Assembly (NCBI RefSeq): GCF_004114975.1
Contig: NZ_CP030051.1
Location: forward strand, 2,480,001 to 2,544,000
Source of the DNA: Bradyrhizobium guangdongense
GTDB lineage: Bacteria; Pseudomonadota; Alphaproteobacteria; Rhizobiales; Xanthobacteraceae
Direction of reading: 5' to 3'
DNA: 64,000 nt
The notes under the pieces were generated by a model that had not been told where the DNA came from, did no database searches, and was given only the letters and a program-made list of their open reading frames with translations. Positions 19,148 to 27,124 of the stretch are shown here, piece after piece. The first letter of the stretch is position 1; each line of letters opens with the position of its first letter. Both the position numbers and the translations under genes were made by a program.

Positions 19148-19623
19148 CGTGTGGCCCGACGGAGGTCCGCTCATCGCGGCAGAGCGGACGCAAGTTCTCA
19201 ACTAGAGTCGTTTGCATTCTGACGCAACGCGGACCGCCTCTAACAAAGTCACGTCGGTATGCGGCCTCTCATAATAGGCATTTCTCGTCCGGCCGCATTG
19301 GCTCAAGCGCCTGAGTTCGCGTCGGCGGCCCGGCAGACAAAAAGACCCCAGCGTCACCAAAGGATAAGTGAGCTGGGGCACAAGTCACCTTCTGGCCCGG
19401 GATCACGAACCCGAGCTATCGGGAAAACTCGGCAAGGCCGCCGTCGTTCCGCGATTGAGATGGCGCTTGGGAACGAAACACAAAAAGTGTTGGTTGAAAA
19501 GCCGCAGATGCCCGCCCGGGAATCCTTAATTCCTCGGAGTGCGCCGATCTAGATGGCAAAATTGCACATTGCGTATCGGGCAAAGCCCTGGGAGTGGTAC
19601 CATCGCAAAGGGCTGCCTGCCTT
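19148..19623. other. Intergenic region holding only a terminator
   Basis: Apart from the hairpin at 19338-19378 I see no feature. Forward frames at 19259 and 19553 run into the antisense of the SRAP gene and lack ribosome-binding sites or known domains. Confidence 0.4.
19338..19378 (-). terminator. Intrinsic terminator downstream of the SRAP gene
   Basis: Read on the reverse strand, GTGCCCCAGCTCAC pairs with GTGACGCTGGGG around a short loop and is followed by TCTTTTTG. It lies about 245 bp past the SRAP stop codon, so it would end that transcript. Confidence 0.65.
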
Positions 19624-20292
19624 CTATGGTGTCGAAGCCACATCTTCCTTTTCGCTTCCTCGCGCTACGATCTGGAGTGCGGCATCCTCAAGCGGTCGCT
19701 GCAGCCCTTTGGCCTTGTCCCAGGGTGCCCGCAGCCATACTTCCCATTCTTCAGCCCTCGTCAGGATCGCCGGCATCGCCTTCGGATGAATCGGCTCGAC
19801 GACGGCATTCGGCGCGGTGGTGAGAAATCCATAGACCTGATGGGGCCCCGGCACGGGCTTCGTCTTCGTGCCCCGATCACCGTTGAAGGTGGTCCAGATG
19901 CCGGCGAACGCAAACAGCGGTCGCGACTCCGCGAGCGCGAACCACACGACGTCTTTCTTCTTCGTCTCCGGGTTGGGCTCCGGTGCGTATTCGGCAAAGC
20001 TGTTGACCGGCACGAGACAGCGGTGCTCCGGCTTGAGCCAAGCGCGCCAGTGCGGGGACGAGGTGTTGCGAATGTTGGTCACGGGCGGGCCGCCGGTGCG
20101 CGGCGGAGGCGGCATGCCCCAGCGCATCATCACCATCTCACGTTCGCCGCTGCTCGCATCGCAAATGACGGGGGCTGGATAATCCGGAAAGACCCCGGGC
20201 ATCGGCGCGAGGTTGCCTTCGTAGCGCCTGACCACGCGGAAGAGATCGGCGATGGCGGCCTGGTTCGTTGTGATCGAGTAAAGGTTGCACAT
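19624..20292 (-). CDS. SRAP-domain protein (SOS response-associated peptidase, HMCES/YedK family)
   Basis: A 222-residue protein starting [11 protein letters not shown]; Cys2, exposed after Met removal, is the residue that forms the thiazolidine crosslink with abasic sites in single-stranded DNA. The conserved Glu is in [12 protein letters not shown] and the His in [11 protein letters not shown]. The family shields abasic sites during replication, and founding members are near SOS genes. The neighbours (a zinc-ribbon protein and a DNA ligase on the same strand) support a DNA damage role. The start is fixed by the essential Cys2. Confidence 0.93.
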   Translation of the reverse strand: MCNLYSITTNQAAIADLFRVVRRYEGNLAPMPGVFPDYPAPVICDASSGEREMVMMRWGMPPPPRTGGPPVTNIRNTSSPHWRAWLKPEHRCLVPVNSFAEYAPEPNPETKKKDVVWFALAESRPLFAFAGIWTTFNGDRGTKTKPVPGPHQVYGFLTTAPNAVVEPIHPKAMPAILTRAEEWEVWLRAPWDKAKGLQRPLEDAALQIVARGSEKEDVASTP

Positions 20293-20309
20293 GATGCAGA
20301 TGATATCCT

Positions 20310-20723
20310 TCAGCGCTCGCCCGGCCACCAGTACGACGCTGGGTGATCGGCTGAAATCTTGGTCGGCCTCAGCGCAACCAGCGCACTTCTTTTGTAGGGA
20401 TAGCCACGCACCTGCGAGCAGTCCTTGCATCGCATATAGCGTTCGAGCTCGTGAACGGGCGTCGTCTTCGGACGTCTGATAATGCCAAGGGCCACGGTTT
20501 GGTTGGTGTCGCAGCCGAGGCATCGCACCTCGAGATAAAGGAAGCCGGCATTGATCGCATCGCCAATCGTCGGCGACGGCTGAGCGGGACCCTTGTAGCC
20601 GAGCATCCGGTAATTCCACGCGACGCAAGCGAGCTTGTCAGCTTCCTTACGGGCCTTGACGGCCTCTTCGGCCGACATCTTGATCTGAGTTCCGTAGAGG
20701 TGTTGGCGCGATTTCGTGGACAT
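20310..20723 (-). CDS. Zinc-ribbon-like conserved protein, unknown function
   Basis: A 137-residue protein starting [20 protein letters not shown]. Two Cys pairs ([10 protein letters not shown] and [12 protein letters not shown]) are spaced as in a zinc ribbon. Its stop lies 17 bp before the SRAP start codon, so the two are probably co-transcribed. It may bind nucleic acid; no established function is known to me. Confidence 0.75.
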   Translation of the reverse strand: MSTKSRQHLYGTQIKMSAEEAVKARKEADKLACVAWNYRMLGYKGPAQPSPTIGDAINAGFLYLEVRCLGCDTNQTVALGIIRRPKTTPVHELERYMRCKDCSQVRGYPYKRSALVALRPTKISADHPASYWWPGER

Positions 20724-20827
20724 CGGAGTATCAAAGCCAAGCCGCCGGGGCGTTGGCAAATTATCGATTCCTAGTGGTGTCGGCCGGTGGGCCGCTACTG
20801 AGTCTCGTGGGTGTGGAAAAGGCTGGC

Positions 20828-20989
20828 CTAGTGCCGGACCGGCTCCCCCTCGACTGGCTCACCGTGCAGGTGCTCCAGCACTTCGCCAAGATCGCGACAG
20901 TCGATCCGCTCGCCGCAGGTCGGGCAGATCATGAAATGATCCTCCTCGCTCGCTGGCGTCCAACCCTCGGTGCGAAACTTTGGCCGCAT
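20828..20989 (-). CDS. Small C2H2-like zinc-finger protein
   Basis: A 53-residue protein with a single possible zinc site: MICPTCGERIDCRDLGEVLE then HLHGE, giving a C-x2-C and H-x2-H-like arrangement. It starts at ATG 20989, immediately after the ligase stop at 20993, consistent with one operon running ligase, zinc finger, zinc ribbon, SRAP. The function is unknown. Confidence 0.65.
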   Translation of the reverse strand: MRPKFRTEGWTPASEEDHFMICPTCGERIDCRDLGEVLEHLHGEPVEGEPVRH

Positions 20990-20992
20990 CGC

Positions 20993-21916
20993 TCACAAGT
21001 CCTCCCTTACGCCTTTGAAGAAGGGATGCCGAACCTTTCCTTCGGCCGACTTGGCGCGATACTCGATCTCCGCGAGCAGCTTCGGCTCAACCCAAATGCC
21101 CTTGTGCGCAATGCGCTTGGCATAGGGTTGTGTTTTGCGGATGAGTGGCTGCAAGCGTTTCTGTAGCTCGGCGGCTGAGGTCTTGTCGAAGCCGTGGTCG
21201 ACCTTGCCGGCATAGATCAGGGCGTCTCCCCTGTGGCGGCCGAGATAGATGCCGTCCCATTTGCCTTCGTCGAGCGCGAAGCCGGCGATGGTCAACGTCT
21301 CTCGTTGGGTACATGTTGTCTTGACCCAATTATTGCCGCGACCGCTGGCATAGGTGCTGTCACGAACCTTCGAAACCACCCCCTCCAGGCCAACTTTGCA
21401 GGCATGGGCGAACATGTCGCGACCTTCGATCTCGAAGCTCTCGCTGAATTGCACGTCGGTGTCCACAATGATCTTCTTGAGCGCGGCCTTCCGCTGGCCG
21501 AGTGGCTCGCGGCGGAGGTCGCGTCCGTTGAGATAGAGCAGATCGAAGGCGACGAGCACGATCTTGCTGGATTTGCCTTTTAACTCGTTTTGCAGGACGG
21601 AAAAATCGGTGGTGCCGTCGGCGGCCGGGACGACGATCTCGCCGTCGATGATCGCGGAGCCCGCCTTAATGCGCCAAGCGTCGTCGGCGGCCTTCTTGAA
21701 ACGCTTGGTCCAGTCATGACCGCGGCGGGTGAAGACCTTGACAGCTTCGTTGGCGAGATGGACCTGGACGCGGTAGCCATCGAATTTGATCTCGTGAATC
21801 CATCGCTCCCCCGACGGCACCCTCTCGACCGAGGAGGCCAATGCCGGTGTGATAAAGCCGGGGAAGGGCGCCTTGACGCCGATCTCAGCCGGCCGACGCT
21901 GACGGCGCGATGCCAC
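20993..21916 (-). CDS. ATP-dependent DNA ligase (LigD ligase-domain / LigC type)
   Basis: A ligase of about 307 residues. The nucleotidyl-accepting Lys is in KFDGYR (motif I), with VAFDLLYLNGRDLR (motif III), LEGVVSKVRDS (motif IV) and WVKTTCTQRETLTIAGF (motif V), then an OB-fold C-terminus. It corresponds to the ligase module of LigD without polymerase or nuclease domains. GTG 21916 is chosen for a GGAG seven bases upstream; a TTG at 21937 is the alternative. No ku gene is in the window. It diverges from the lysine-rich gene at 22054. Confidence 0.88.
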   Translation of the reverse strand: MASRRQRRPAEIGVKAPFPGFITPALASSVERVPSGERWIHEIKFDGYRVQVHLANEAVKVFTRRGHDWTKRFKKAADDAWRIKAGSAIIDGEIVVPAADGTTDFSVLQNELKGKSSKIVLVAFDLLYLNGRDLRREPLGQRKAALKKIIVDTDVQFSESFEIEGRDMFAHACKVGLEGVVSKVRDSTYASGRGNNWVKTTCTQRETLTIAGFALDEGKWDGIYLGRHRGDALIYAGKVDHGFDKTSAAELQKRLQPLIRKTQPYAKRIAHKGIWVEPKLLAEIEYRAKSAEGKVRHPFFKGVREDL

Positions 21917-22053
21917 TGACCAACTCCACGCAACCAATACTTCGGATTCGAATCATTCGCCGCGGATTCGTTCCGATCTTGCCGCAGCCAGAGGGCGGCA
22001 GCTCGGAACCAACTGAAATCTCCTTGCGTTTCTACAAGGCAAGGAGATGCATC

Positions 22054-22248
22054 ATGGCAGCAGCAAAGAAACAGACCGCCCGTGGCCGAAAGCAGGACCG
22101 GGCGCGCGTCGCCGGAGGACAACAATACGAAATCGCCTATGAGGCGAAGAAGACGCGCAAGTCGGCTTCCGCGGTTAAGAAGGCCGTCAAGAAGGTCGGC
22201 AACAGCCGCAAGAAGGTCGAGCGCAAGCTCGGGCGCAAGGGGCGATAG
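22054..22248 (+). CDS. Lysine-rich DUF3606-like small protein
   Basis: A very basic 64-residue protein (MAAAKKQTARGRKQDRARV). Its C-terminal helix AVKKAVKKVGNSRKKVER matches the DUF3606 protein at 2042 in its KVGNS pattern. AAGGAG lies eight bases before ATG 22054. The basic composition suggests DNA binding. It is divergent from the ligase gene and may share its promoter region. Confidence 0.7.
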   Translation: MAAAKKQTARGRKQDRARVAGGQQYEIAYEAKKTRKSASAVKKAVKKVGNSRKKVERKLGRKGR

Positions 22249-22613
22249 GATTTTCAGTTTCAAAGTGGATTTGGTTTCGGACCGGCATACCGCCGATTGG
22301 CCGGCAGGAATGCCGGCGCTGGCGCAGCCCCCTGCTTCGCGGAGTCAGCTTCAATTTTTCGTAACAAGAAGATTGAGCCGCGGGGCAAAACATTGGCCGC
22401 TGGCATGATCGGAAGGTTTGGCCTAGCCCCGCACGGTCACTCCGCTGCGGCCTTCTTGTTATCCAAAGTCATGATGCACGTATCGAGCCGTCAGCAGACG
22501 TTTCCACGATCGGAGCGGAGGATAGGCTTTGACCGAAGCACCAAATCAGCGGAGTTCACTCACCCTGAATTTTCCTCTCTCAGCGCGTGGTTGCGCAGCG
22601 GTCTGCCCCTGCC
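22249..22613. other. Intergenic region with repeat copies
   Basis: It contains a block at 22462-22537 that is also found at 30938-31016. It also has a short block near 22278-22330 (CCGGCATACCGCCGATTGGC) resembling 26553-26610. No gene is supported. Confidence 0.45.
22462..22537 (+). repeat. Dispersed intergenic repeat, copy at 22.5 kb
   Basis: It starts TCCAAAGTCATGATG and continues with AGACGTTTC, GATCGGAGC and GACCGAAG in the same order as the copy at 30938-31016, with scattered mismatches. It is not within a gene in either place. Confidence 0.6.
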
Positions 22614-22638
22614 AAAAAAAGGCCCCGCGATAGGGGCC
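22614..22638 (-). terminator. Intrinsic terminator of the 22695-22883 gene
   Basis: On the reverse strand GGCCCC-TATCGC-GGGGCC is followed by TTTTTTT, a textbook Rho-independent terminator. It lies 57 bp past the stop codon. Confidence 0.85.
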
Positions 22639-22694
22639 AAGTTTGGGAGGGACCTACAGGTTGCGGAAGCAATCCCTCCCATTCTGGCTCGTTC

Positions 22695-22883
22695 CTATTG
22701 ATGCTGGCGGAGCTGCCGCTCCAACTCGATTGCTTGATCTGCGTTATAGGCCCTCTTTAGCAAGGAGTTTCGCTGATCACCCGCTTGTACCCGTTCCGCG
22801 CGTTCACGCATGTCTTCAGCGAACTGCGTCAGCCGTGTTTCGAGCGAGTCTGTTTGTTTAAAGCGCCTTCGCTTCTTTCCCAT
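22695..22883 (-). CDS. Small basic helical protein with RRRFKQT motif
   Basis: A 62-residue protein starting MGKKRRRFKQTDSLETRL, then a charged helix (AEDMRERAERVQAGDQRNSL). It is a paralogue of the protein at 25773-25973, which begins MLKRRRFKQTKTLHQRL. It has its own terminator. The family is common in Bradyrhizobium and uncharacterised. Confidence 0.7.
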   Translation of the reverse strand: MGKKRRRFKQTDSLETRLTQFAEDMRERAERVQAGDQRNSLLKRAYNADQAIELERQLRQHQ

Positions 22884-23319
22884 CGCCTGTTCCTTCTACC
22901 GATTGACGCGATGCTAGATTTCCAAGCAGGAGGTGGCGGACACATAAGTTAAAATCGCCACATAAACCTTGGACAAGACGCTCGCATGCGAGGCACGTGC
23001 CGGTACCTCGGTGTGCGCTGATCGCGTGCGCCGCTGCGGCCTGCGGACGCGGAGATAGGTTTCGCACCCAAAACGATCGCGCGTCGTGAAGCAATCTGTC
23101 GCACGTTTTCTTTGAACCAGGAGGCGCGCTGGCCGAATATCTGATTTTGCTCGCGCTCGCAGGCTGGATCGCGCCCGCGCTGTGGGAATTGATCGATCGA
23201 TGATTTAGCAGAGCTGGCTGTCTTGTTGCCGCGGGAGGCAGCGCCAATCGCCGACCATGCTTTGTTGGGACGACCGCGGCGGTTGTGCGTCTCTGGATCA
23301 AAGAGCTGCGAGCGCCACC
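22884..23319. other. Region with a possible 24-residue membrane peptide
   Basis: From CTG 23129 a frame of 24 codons encodes LAEYLILLALAGWIAPALWE plus LIDR and stops at 23203. AGGAGG ends four bases before the CTG. The peptide is a single hydrophobic helix. CTG starts are rare, so this could be a gene that lost its ATG. Nothing else is supported here. Confidence 0.3.
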
Positions 23320-23472
23320 ATGCCTTCAACATCGCTCTCAACACCTCTGGTGAACCGTTGCCCCAAATGCAGTCATCCACTCGCCCTGGCTGACAAGATT
23401 TGGAACATCACCACGAAACGCTTTGCCCGCGTGTACAAGTGCCGGTGCGGAGAACTCATGTGGGATGATTGA
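23320..23472 (+). CDS. Small zinc-ribbon protein
   Basis: A 50-residue protein with C-x2-C (NRCPKCSHPLALAD) and C-x-C (YKCRCGELMWDD), resembling a zinc ribbon. Its TGA overlaps the ATG of the next gene by one base (TGATG), so the two are probably translated together. Confidence 0.65.
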   Translation: MPSTSLSTPLVNRCPKCSHPLALADKIWNITTKRFARVYKCRCGELMWDD

Positions 23473-23606
23473 TGGCTAGCAGGCTTCCTGCAAAATCGAT
23501 CCCGCCTGCGGACCCGGAACGCACCGACGAACTGCAGAAGACGGTGCGCGAGGACATCGAGGAGCAGCGCAAGCTGCTCGAAAAGCTTCGGCGCAAGATG
23601 AACTGA
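23472..23606 (+). CDS. Very small coiled-coil protein
   Basis: A 44-residue protein, MASRLPAKSIPPADPERTDE, followed by a helix ending EEQRKLLEKLRRKMN. It starts inside the stop codon of the zinc-ribbon gene. The helix looks like a short coiled coil. The function is unknown. Confidence 0.6.
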   Translation: MASRLPAKSIPPADPERTDELQKTVREDIEEQRKLLEKLRRKMN

Positions 23607-23651
23607 GGAATAGGCAAAGAAATTCCCCCTCATCGAACCGAGTATGACTCA

Positions 23652-23684
23652 CCCGCACCGGAGCCATCCGCCGCGGGCGTTTTG
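23652..23684 (+). terminator. Probable intrinsic terminator after the 23320-23606 pair
   Basis: CCCGC at 23652-23656 pairs with GCGGG at 23673-23677, followed by CGTTTTGTT. It lies about 45 bp after the second stop codon. The stem is short. Confidence 0.5.
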
Positions 23685-23790
23685 TTCAAGGAGACATAAT
23701 TGCCCGTTTGAGGAGATTGAAATGACCAGGATTCAGGAGACGGATACCCGCTACCAACACGCCGCCCAGCCCATGACGAGCGATGATTAA

Positions 23791-24432
23791 CTGTCGCCCA
23801 CGTTGGCCGACATTTAGGCTTTGGCGAGAAGCCGGACCGAGCCGGCCATCCACGTGCTGCCCTCTATCATGGTGAGACAGACAGCAAATACCTTCGCGCC
23901 TGGCTGCTGCAAAGCAGCTGCTCGATCGCGGCTGGGGCAAGCCTGCGCAGCCGTTGGCGAATAGCGAAAGGTCCCTTGGAACTGTTGACGCGGATCGAGA
24001 GCCTGATCCTGCATCCGGATAATCCCTCGGTGTCCGCCAACCCGGTCGAGCGAGCGGACAAAGCGGAGATGCCCCACGATGGTTCCCCAGGCGAGGAGAA
24101 GCTGGGATGAGCGAGAAGATGCCGGGAGCTCTGCGTGCCTGTGTCCTCGCAGGCAGAGGAACTGCCAGTCTCGCCCGGTTGGCCACGCTGGATGGCGGAA
24201 GCGCTTGCCTAACCACCCGAGCCGGAGGCCGCGAAGAAGATCGCCGAAGCCGAGATGCCGGCCCGCAGCGATCCCGCTTCGGTCCGGAAACTGAGCCGCG
24301 TGTCTCCGCGCCCCTGGCGCGCTCCGAGGGCTCCCTTGCCGGACCAATTGAACCTGCCTCCCCGCCAGCGACACGAAGACAGGCAGAGCTATTGCCTTGG
24401 CCACAGCCCGAGCCGGTGAACGGATGCTCCAC
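23791..24432. pseudogene. Decayed gene remnants
   Basis: Short coding-like pieces appear in changing forward frames. One reads AAKQLLDRGWGKPAQPLA, a phrase seen in DUF5681-type proteins. A second reads LLTRIESLILHPDNPSVSAN and ends EEKLG at a stop near 24109. A third is EAAKKIAEAEMPARSDPASV around 24220. No single frame survives. Just upstream, 23722-23790 could encode a 22-residue peptide after GAGGAG. This looks like at least two degraded genes. Confidence 0.4.
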
Positions 24433-24693
24433 ATGAACCCCGCCCTTGACCTGCTCTATCGCCTGCTCGCGATCGGGATCGGCATCTATTGCTCGCGCAA
24501 GGTCTGGGTTGGCTATGCCGAGAGGAAGCTCCTCTTCGTCAGCGACGACTGGCTGGACTGGTCGAGATGGTCGCGGCAGGAGTTTGACCGGGACACCATG
24601 CCGATCCGGTACTGGGTGCAGATGGGCGGCACGGCCTTTGGCGCGCTGTTGTGTCTCGTCGGGGCGATCATCGGCTGGCAGCCGAACGGCTGA
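24433..24693 (+). CDS. Small inner-membrane protein, unknown function
   Basis: An 86-residue protein (MNPALDLLYRLLAIGIGIYC) with two hydrophobic segments, the second being GTAFGALLCLVGAIIGW, separated by a Trp-rich charged stretch (SDDWLDWSRWSRQEFD). The start follows degraded sequence, and an ATG three codons upstream is an alternative. Confidence 0.6.
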   Translation: MNPALDLLYRLLAIGIGIYCSRKVWVGYAERKLLFVSDDWLDWSRWSRQEFDRDTMPIRYWVQMGGTAFGALLCLVGAIIGWQPNG

Positions 24694-24816
24694 GCGATCC
24701 TCATGGGCCCAGCAGCAGGCATACGATGACGAAATAGCCTTGAAACAGTCCTGAAACCAGATCGTCCTGAACTCGCCCGGCGTCGGAACCGACCAACGGA
24801 GCGAAAGGAGACAGTC

Positions 24817-24915
24817 ATGATCCAGATCGGTTCGAAGGAAGAAGTCGCGTTGCTGCTGGCGCTGTTCGGGACGCATACCCAGCCCGTCAGGAAGCCGAAG
24901 CCGCAGCAAGGCTGA
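24817..24915 (+). CDS. 32-residue peptide, unknown function
   Basis: AAGGAG at 24805-24810 precedes ATG 24817. The product is MIQIGSKEEVALLLALFG followed by a basic tail ending KPKPQQG. The spacing and clean stop make a real micro-gene plausible. There is no known family. Confidence 0.5.
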   Translation: MIQIGSKEEVALLLALFGTHTQPVRKPKPQQG

Positions 24916-24925
24916 GAGACCAGCC

Positions 24926-25173
24926 ATGGCGGGTCTGGCCGATTGCCTGAGCTTTCTGCGGTTGCTGATCGCCAGGGGAGATCCAAAAGGTATCCCGCTG
25001 GCGACGGGCGCCATCGACGACTATCTGGCGATGGCTCCGGTCGCTGCCCGAAGGCGCGGCTGCGGGTGCTCCAGCAGGATGCGATCGCGCTGCATGTCAC
25101 CTCGGTCGGCGTGCAGCGCTCGTTCGCCGAGACGGTCGACGCCTACATCGAGCGGAAGCTGGCCGACGAGTGA
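24926..25173 (+). pseudogene. Small conserved protein, frameshifted
   Basis: The first frame gives MAGLADCLSFLRLLIARGDP to AIDDYLAMAP. Beyond about 25038 the sensible protein continues in another frame as GRCPKARLRVLQQDAIALHV and ends DAYIERKLADE. One missing base explains the switch. The function is unknown. Confidence 0.55.
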
Positions 25174-25279
25174 GACGGAGCCGTTGCGCCGGTTTACCAA
25201 AGAGCTGGCATCCGTCTTGCTGAACAAGGTCTCAATCCCCAACCCGGCCCACCGGGCCGTATCAGATTGAGGCGATCAC

Positions 25280-25537
25280 ATGCCATCACCGTCCCGTTTC
25301 GAAGCGACCGCGTCCTTGCAGCTCCAGGCGCTGATTTCCGACCTCAACTGGCGGATGCAGATGCTGGAGCGCGACATCGCCGAGGAAGAGCGCAAGGCCG
25401 GCAATTCCGATCCCGGCAGCGCCACCTATCCCATGCTGGCGCTGACCTTGCGTTCGCGCCGCGACAATCTGCGGACCTCGATCGCCGTGCTGGAAGCACG
25501 GGTCGAGCCGGCGGGGCAAGCGCCGCGGGCCGCCTAG
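25280..25537 (+). CDS. Small helical protein, unknown function
   Basis: An 85-residue protein (MPSPSRFEATASLQLQALIS) with two long charged helices, WRMQMLERDIAEEERKAG and RRDNLRTSIAVLEARVE, that could form a coiled-coil hairpin. It overlaps the convergent gene at 25534 by a few bases. Confidence 0.6.
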   Translation: MPSPSRFEATASLQLQALISDLNWRMQMLERDIAEEERKAGNSDPGSATYPMLALTLRSRRDNLRTSIAVLEARVEPAGQAPRAA

Positions 25538-25776
25538 TTGCGCACCTGCTCTCGAAAGCGGTCAGTCTCGCATGGGACGTTCTGCGAGACCTCGTGCGGC
25601 CGCGGGCCCCTCAGCAGGCCGATCTTCCGGTCGAGCTGCCAGACCTCGACGTCGCCACGACGCGCGAACTGCTGTGCGACGACGAGGGCCGAGATGTCGC
25701 TGGACGCCTCGAACGCTTCGGCGGAGCGGAAGACGCCGTTTTCGCCGACAAGATAGGCGCGGTATTGGTGTGTCAT
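25534..25776 (-). CDS. Small conserved rhizobial protein, unknown function
   Basis: An 80-residue protein starting MTHQYRAYLVGENGVFRSAE. It has the pattern of small Bradyrhizobium proteins that include VAQQFARRGDVEVWQLDRKI. Its ATG overlaps the preceding stop as ATGA, so it forms a two-gene operon with the RRRFKQT protein. Confidence 0.7.
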   Translation of the reverse strand: MTHQYRAYLVGENGVFRSAEAFEASSDISALVVAQQFARRGDVEVWQLDRKIGLLRGPRPHEVSQNVPCETDRFREQVRN

Positions 25777-25973
25777 GTCGGCGCCCTCAGGCCCGGCGAA
25801 TGCAGCCAAGCATCGATCTGCATCGCCGTCTCGTCCTGCCGCGCGCGGCGCAGCAGCATCTCGCGGCGGCGTCCGGGGCTGAGCGCGCGCGCTTCTTCGC
25901 GCAATCGCGCGGCCTCGTCCGCGAGCCTCTGGTGAAGTGTCTTGGTCTGCTTGAAACGACGCCGCTTCAACAT
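25773..25973 (-). CDS. Small basic helical protein with RRRFKQT motif (paralogue)
   Basis: A 66-residue protein, MLKRRRFKQTKTLHQRLADE, related to the one at 22695. ATG 25973 is chosen by that similarity. It is the first gene of a coupled pair with 25534-25776. Confidence 0.7.
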   Translation of the reverse strand: MLKRRRFKQTKTLHQRLADEAARLREEARALSPGRRREMLLRRARQDETAMQIDAWLHSPGLRAPT

Positions 25974-26313
25974 GGCGCTGCTCCCATGTTCGAGGAAGGC
26001 GGGAGCGCAATCGGGCGTTCTCATCACCGATATCTGCCGGGGGCCTTGCGGTGCTTAACTGTACGACTCGTCTCGGCGAGAGTCTTGATCATTTGATATG
26101 TCGGCAGCAGATATTTCCATGTTGTTTTCAACGAGTTGCTTGCTCCACTTGAGCGGCTTACTCATTTTGCGCACCATACTGGCCTAAAGTTCACTTTTGA
26201 ACAAAAGCGACCTCCGGTAGTTTACCTGCCATCACCGGCCAAGGCTCTGTCCGTGGGCGCCGGTGGCTGAGAGACCGAGCGTGCTCCCGCCTGCAAGGCC
26301 AGGGAGTATATCC
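25974..26313. other. Intergenic region, one weak micro-frame
   Basis: On the reverse strand a 40-codon frame (MVRKMSKPLKWSKQLVENNM and on) lies near 26054-26176 without a good ribosome-binding site. Nothing else is supported. Confidence 0.3.
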
Positions 26314-26496
26314 ATGCCGGACGATCGCGCGCCGATCCGTCGCATCCACAACGAAGCATCCGCCATCGCCGAACAGAACGCGCAGATGCGCGAGCAAATC
26401 GCAAAAGCGCTCGAGCTCTTGAAGGCGCCCGTGCCCGATACGTTTCTCGGCCGCAAGACACAGAAGCCGTTTCCCAGCGCGGATGGCGAGGAGTAG
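26314..26496 (+). CDS. Small conserved protein, unknown function
   Basis: A 60-residue protein, MPDDRAPIRRIHNEASAIAE, then a helix and FLGRKTQKPFPSADGEE. Its composition and length match small conserved rhizobial proteins of unknown role. Confidence 0.6.
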   Translation: MPDDRAPIRRIHNEASAIAEQNAQMREQIAKALELLKAPVPDTFLGRKTQKPFPSADGEE

Positions 26497-26743
26497 GAGC
26501 ACCGACGGGCGCCGTTAGGAACTTCCCGCTTCGCACCTGATTTTGTCACCTGGCCGGTCTGCCGCCGATTGACCGGCCTGGAATGACGGCTCCGGCGCGC
26601 GTGCCCCCCGTCTGCGCCGGGGCCGTATTCATGACCATCCTTTCCCGTGCCATCCCTTCACGTGCAGTTCTTTCACGTGCATGTCAGGCAACCGTACCCG
26701 ATTGCCGGCGTTGGCTCGTCATACACGTTGGAAAGGTTGAGCC

Positions 26744-27076
26744 ATGAGATCATCAGCACTTGTTTGTGCGACCGTCGGCGCGCTGGCGCTGACCGGAATT
26801 GCGACGACGGCGCCCGCGCAGGCCCGCCACTTCGGCCCTGCATTCGCCGGCGGATTGATTGCCGGCGCGCTCGTGGCCGGCGCGGCCTCGTCGGCCTATG
26901 CCTATGCGCCAGGTCCCGGCTATGCCTATGATGACGGGCCGGCCTATACCTATGGCTACGCGTCGGCGCCGGGCTACTATATCCCGCGGCGGGAGCATCC
27001 CTACCGGACCTACGGGGTATACGACGAATCCCAGCACGGCGGGCAGCCGTCCTACACCTCGCCGACGGGCGACTGA
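26744..27076 (+). CDS. Exported Gly/Tyr-rich protein
   Basis: A 110-residue protein with a Sec signal (MRSSALVCATVGALALTGIA to PAQA) and a second hydrophobic Gly/Ala stretch (GPAFAGGLIAGALVAGAASS). The tail is rich in Tyr, Gly and Pro (GYAYDDGPAYTYGYAS). It resembles glycine-rich envelope proteins of Rhizobiales. The location is probably periplasm or outer surface. Confidence 0.7.
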   Translation: MRSSALVCATVGALALTGIATTAPAQARHFGPAFAGGLIAGALVAGAASSAYAYAPGPGYAYDDGPAYTYGYASAPGYYIPRREHPYRTYGVYDESQHGGQPSYTSPTGD

Positions 27077-27124
27077 TCGCAGGCCGCGCCGCGGGCTGGT
27101 TTGCTTCGGCAAGGCCTGCGGCGT

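Noticed and set aside
19553-19789. A forward frame starting MAKLHIAYRAKPWEWYHRKG
   Set aside because: The first 20 residues look natural, but there is no ribosome-binding site and the rest is antisense to the SRAP gene.
23686-25014. A 442-codon reverse frame
   Set aside because: Low-complexity Arg/Ser/Pro content. It is antisense to the small membrane gene, the 32-residue peptide and decayed forward genes, with no domain.
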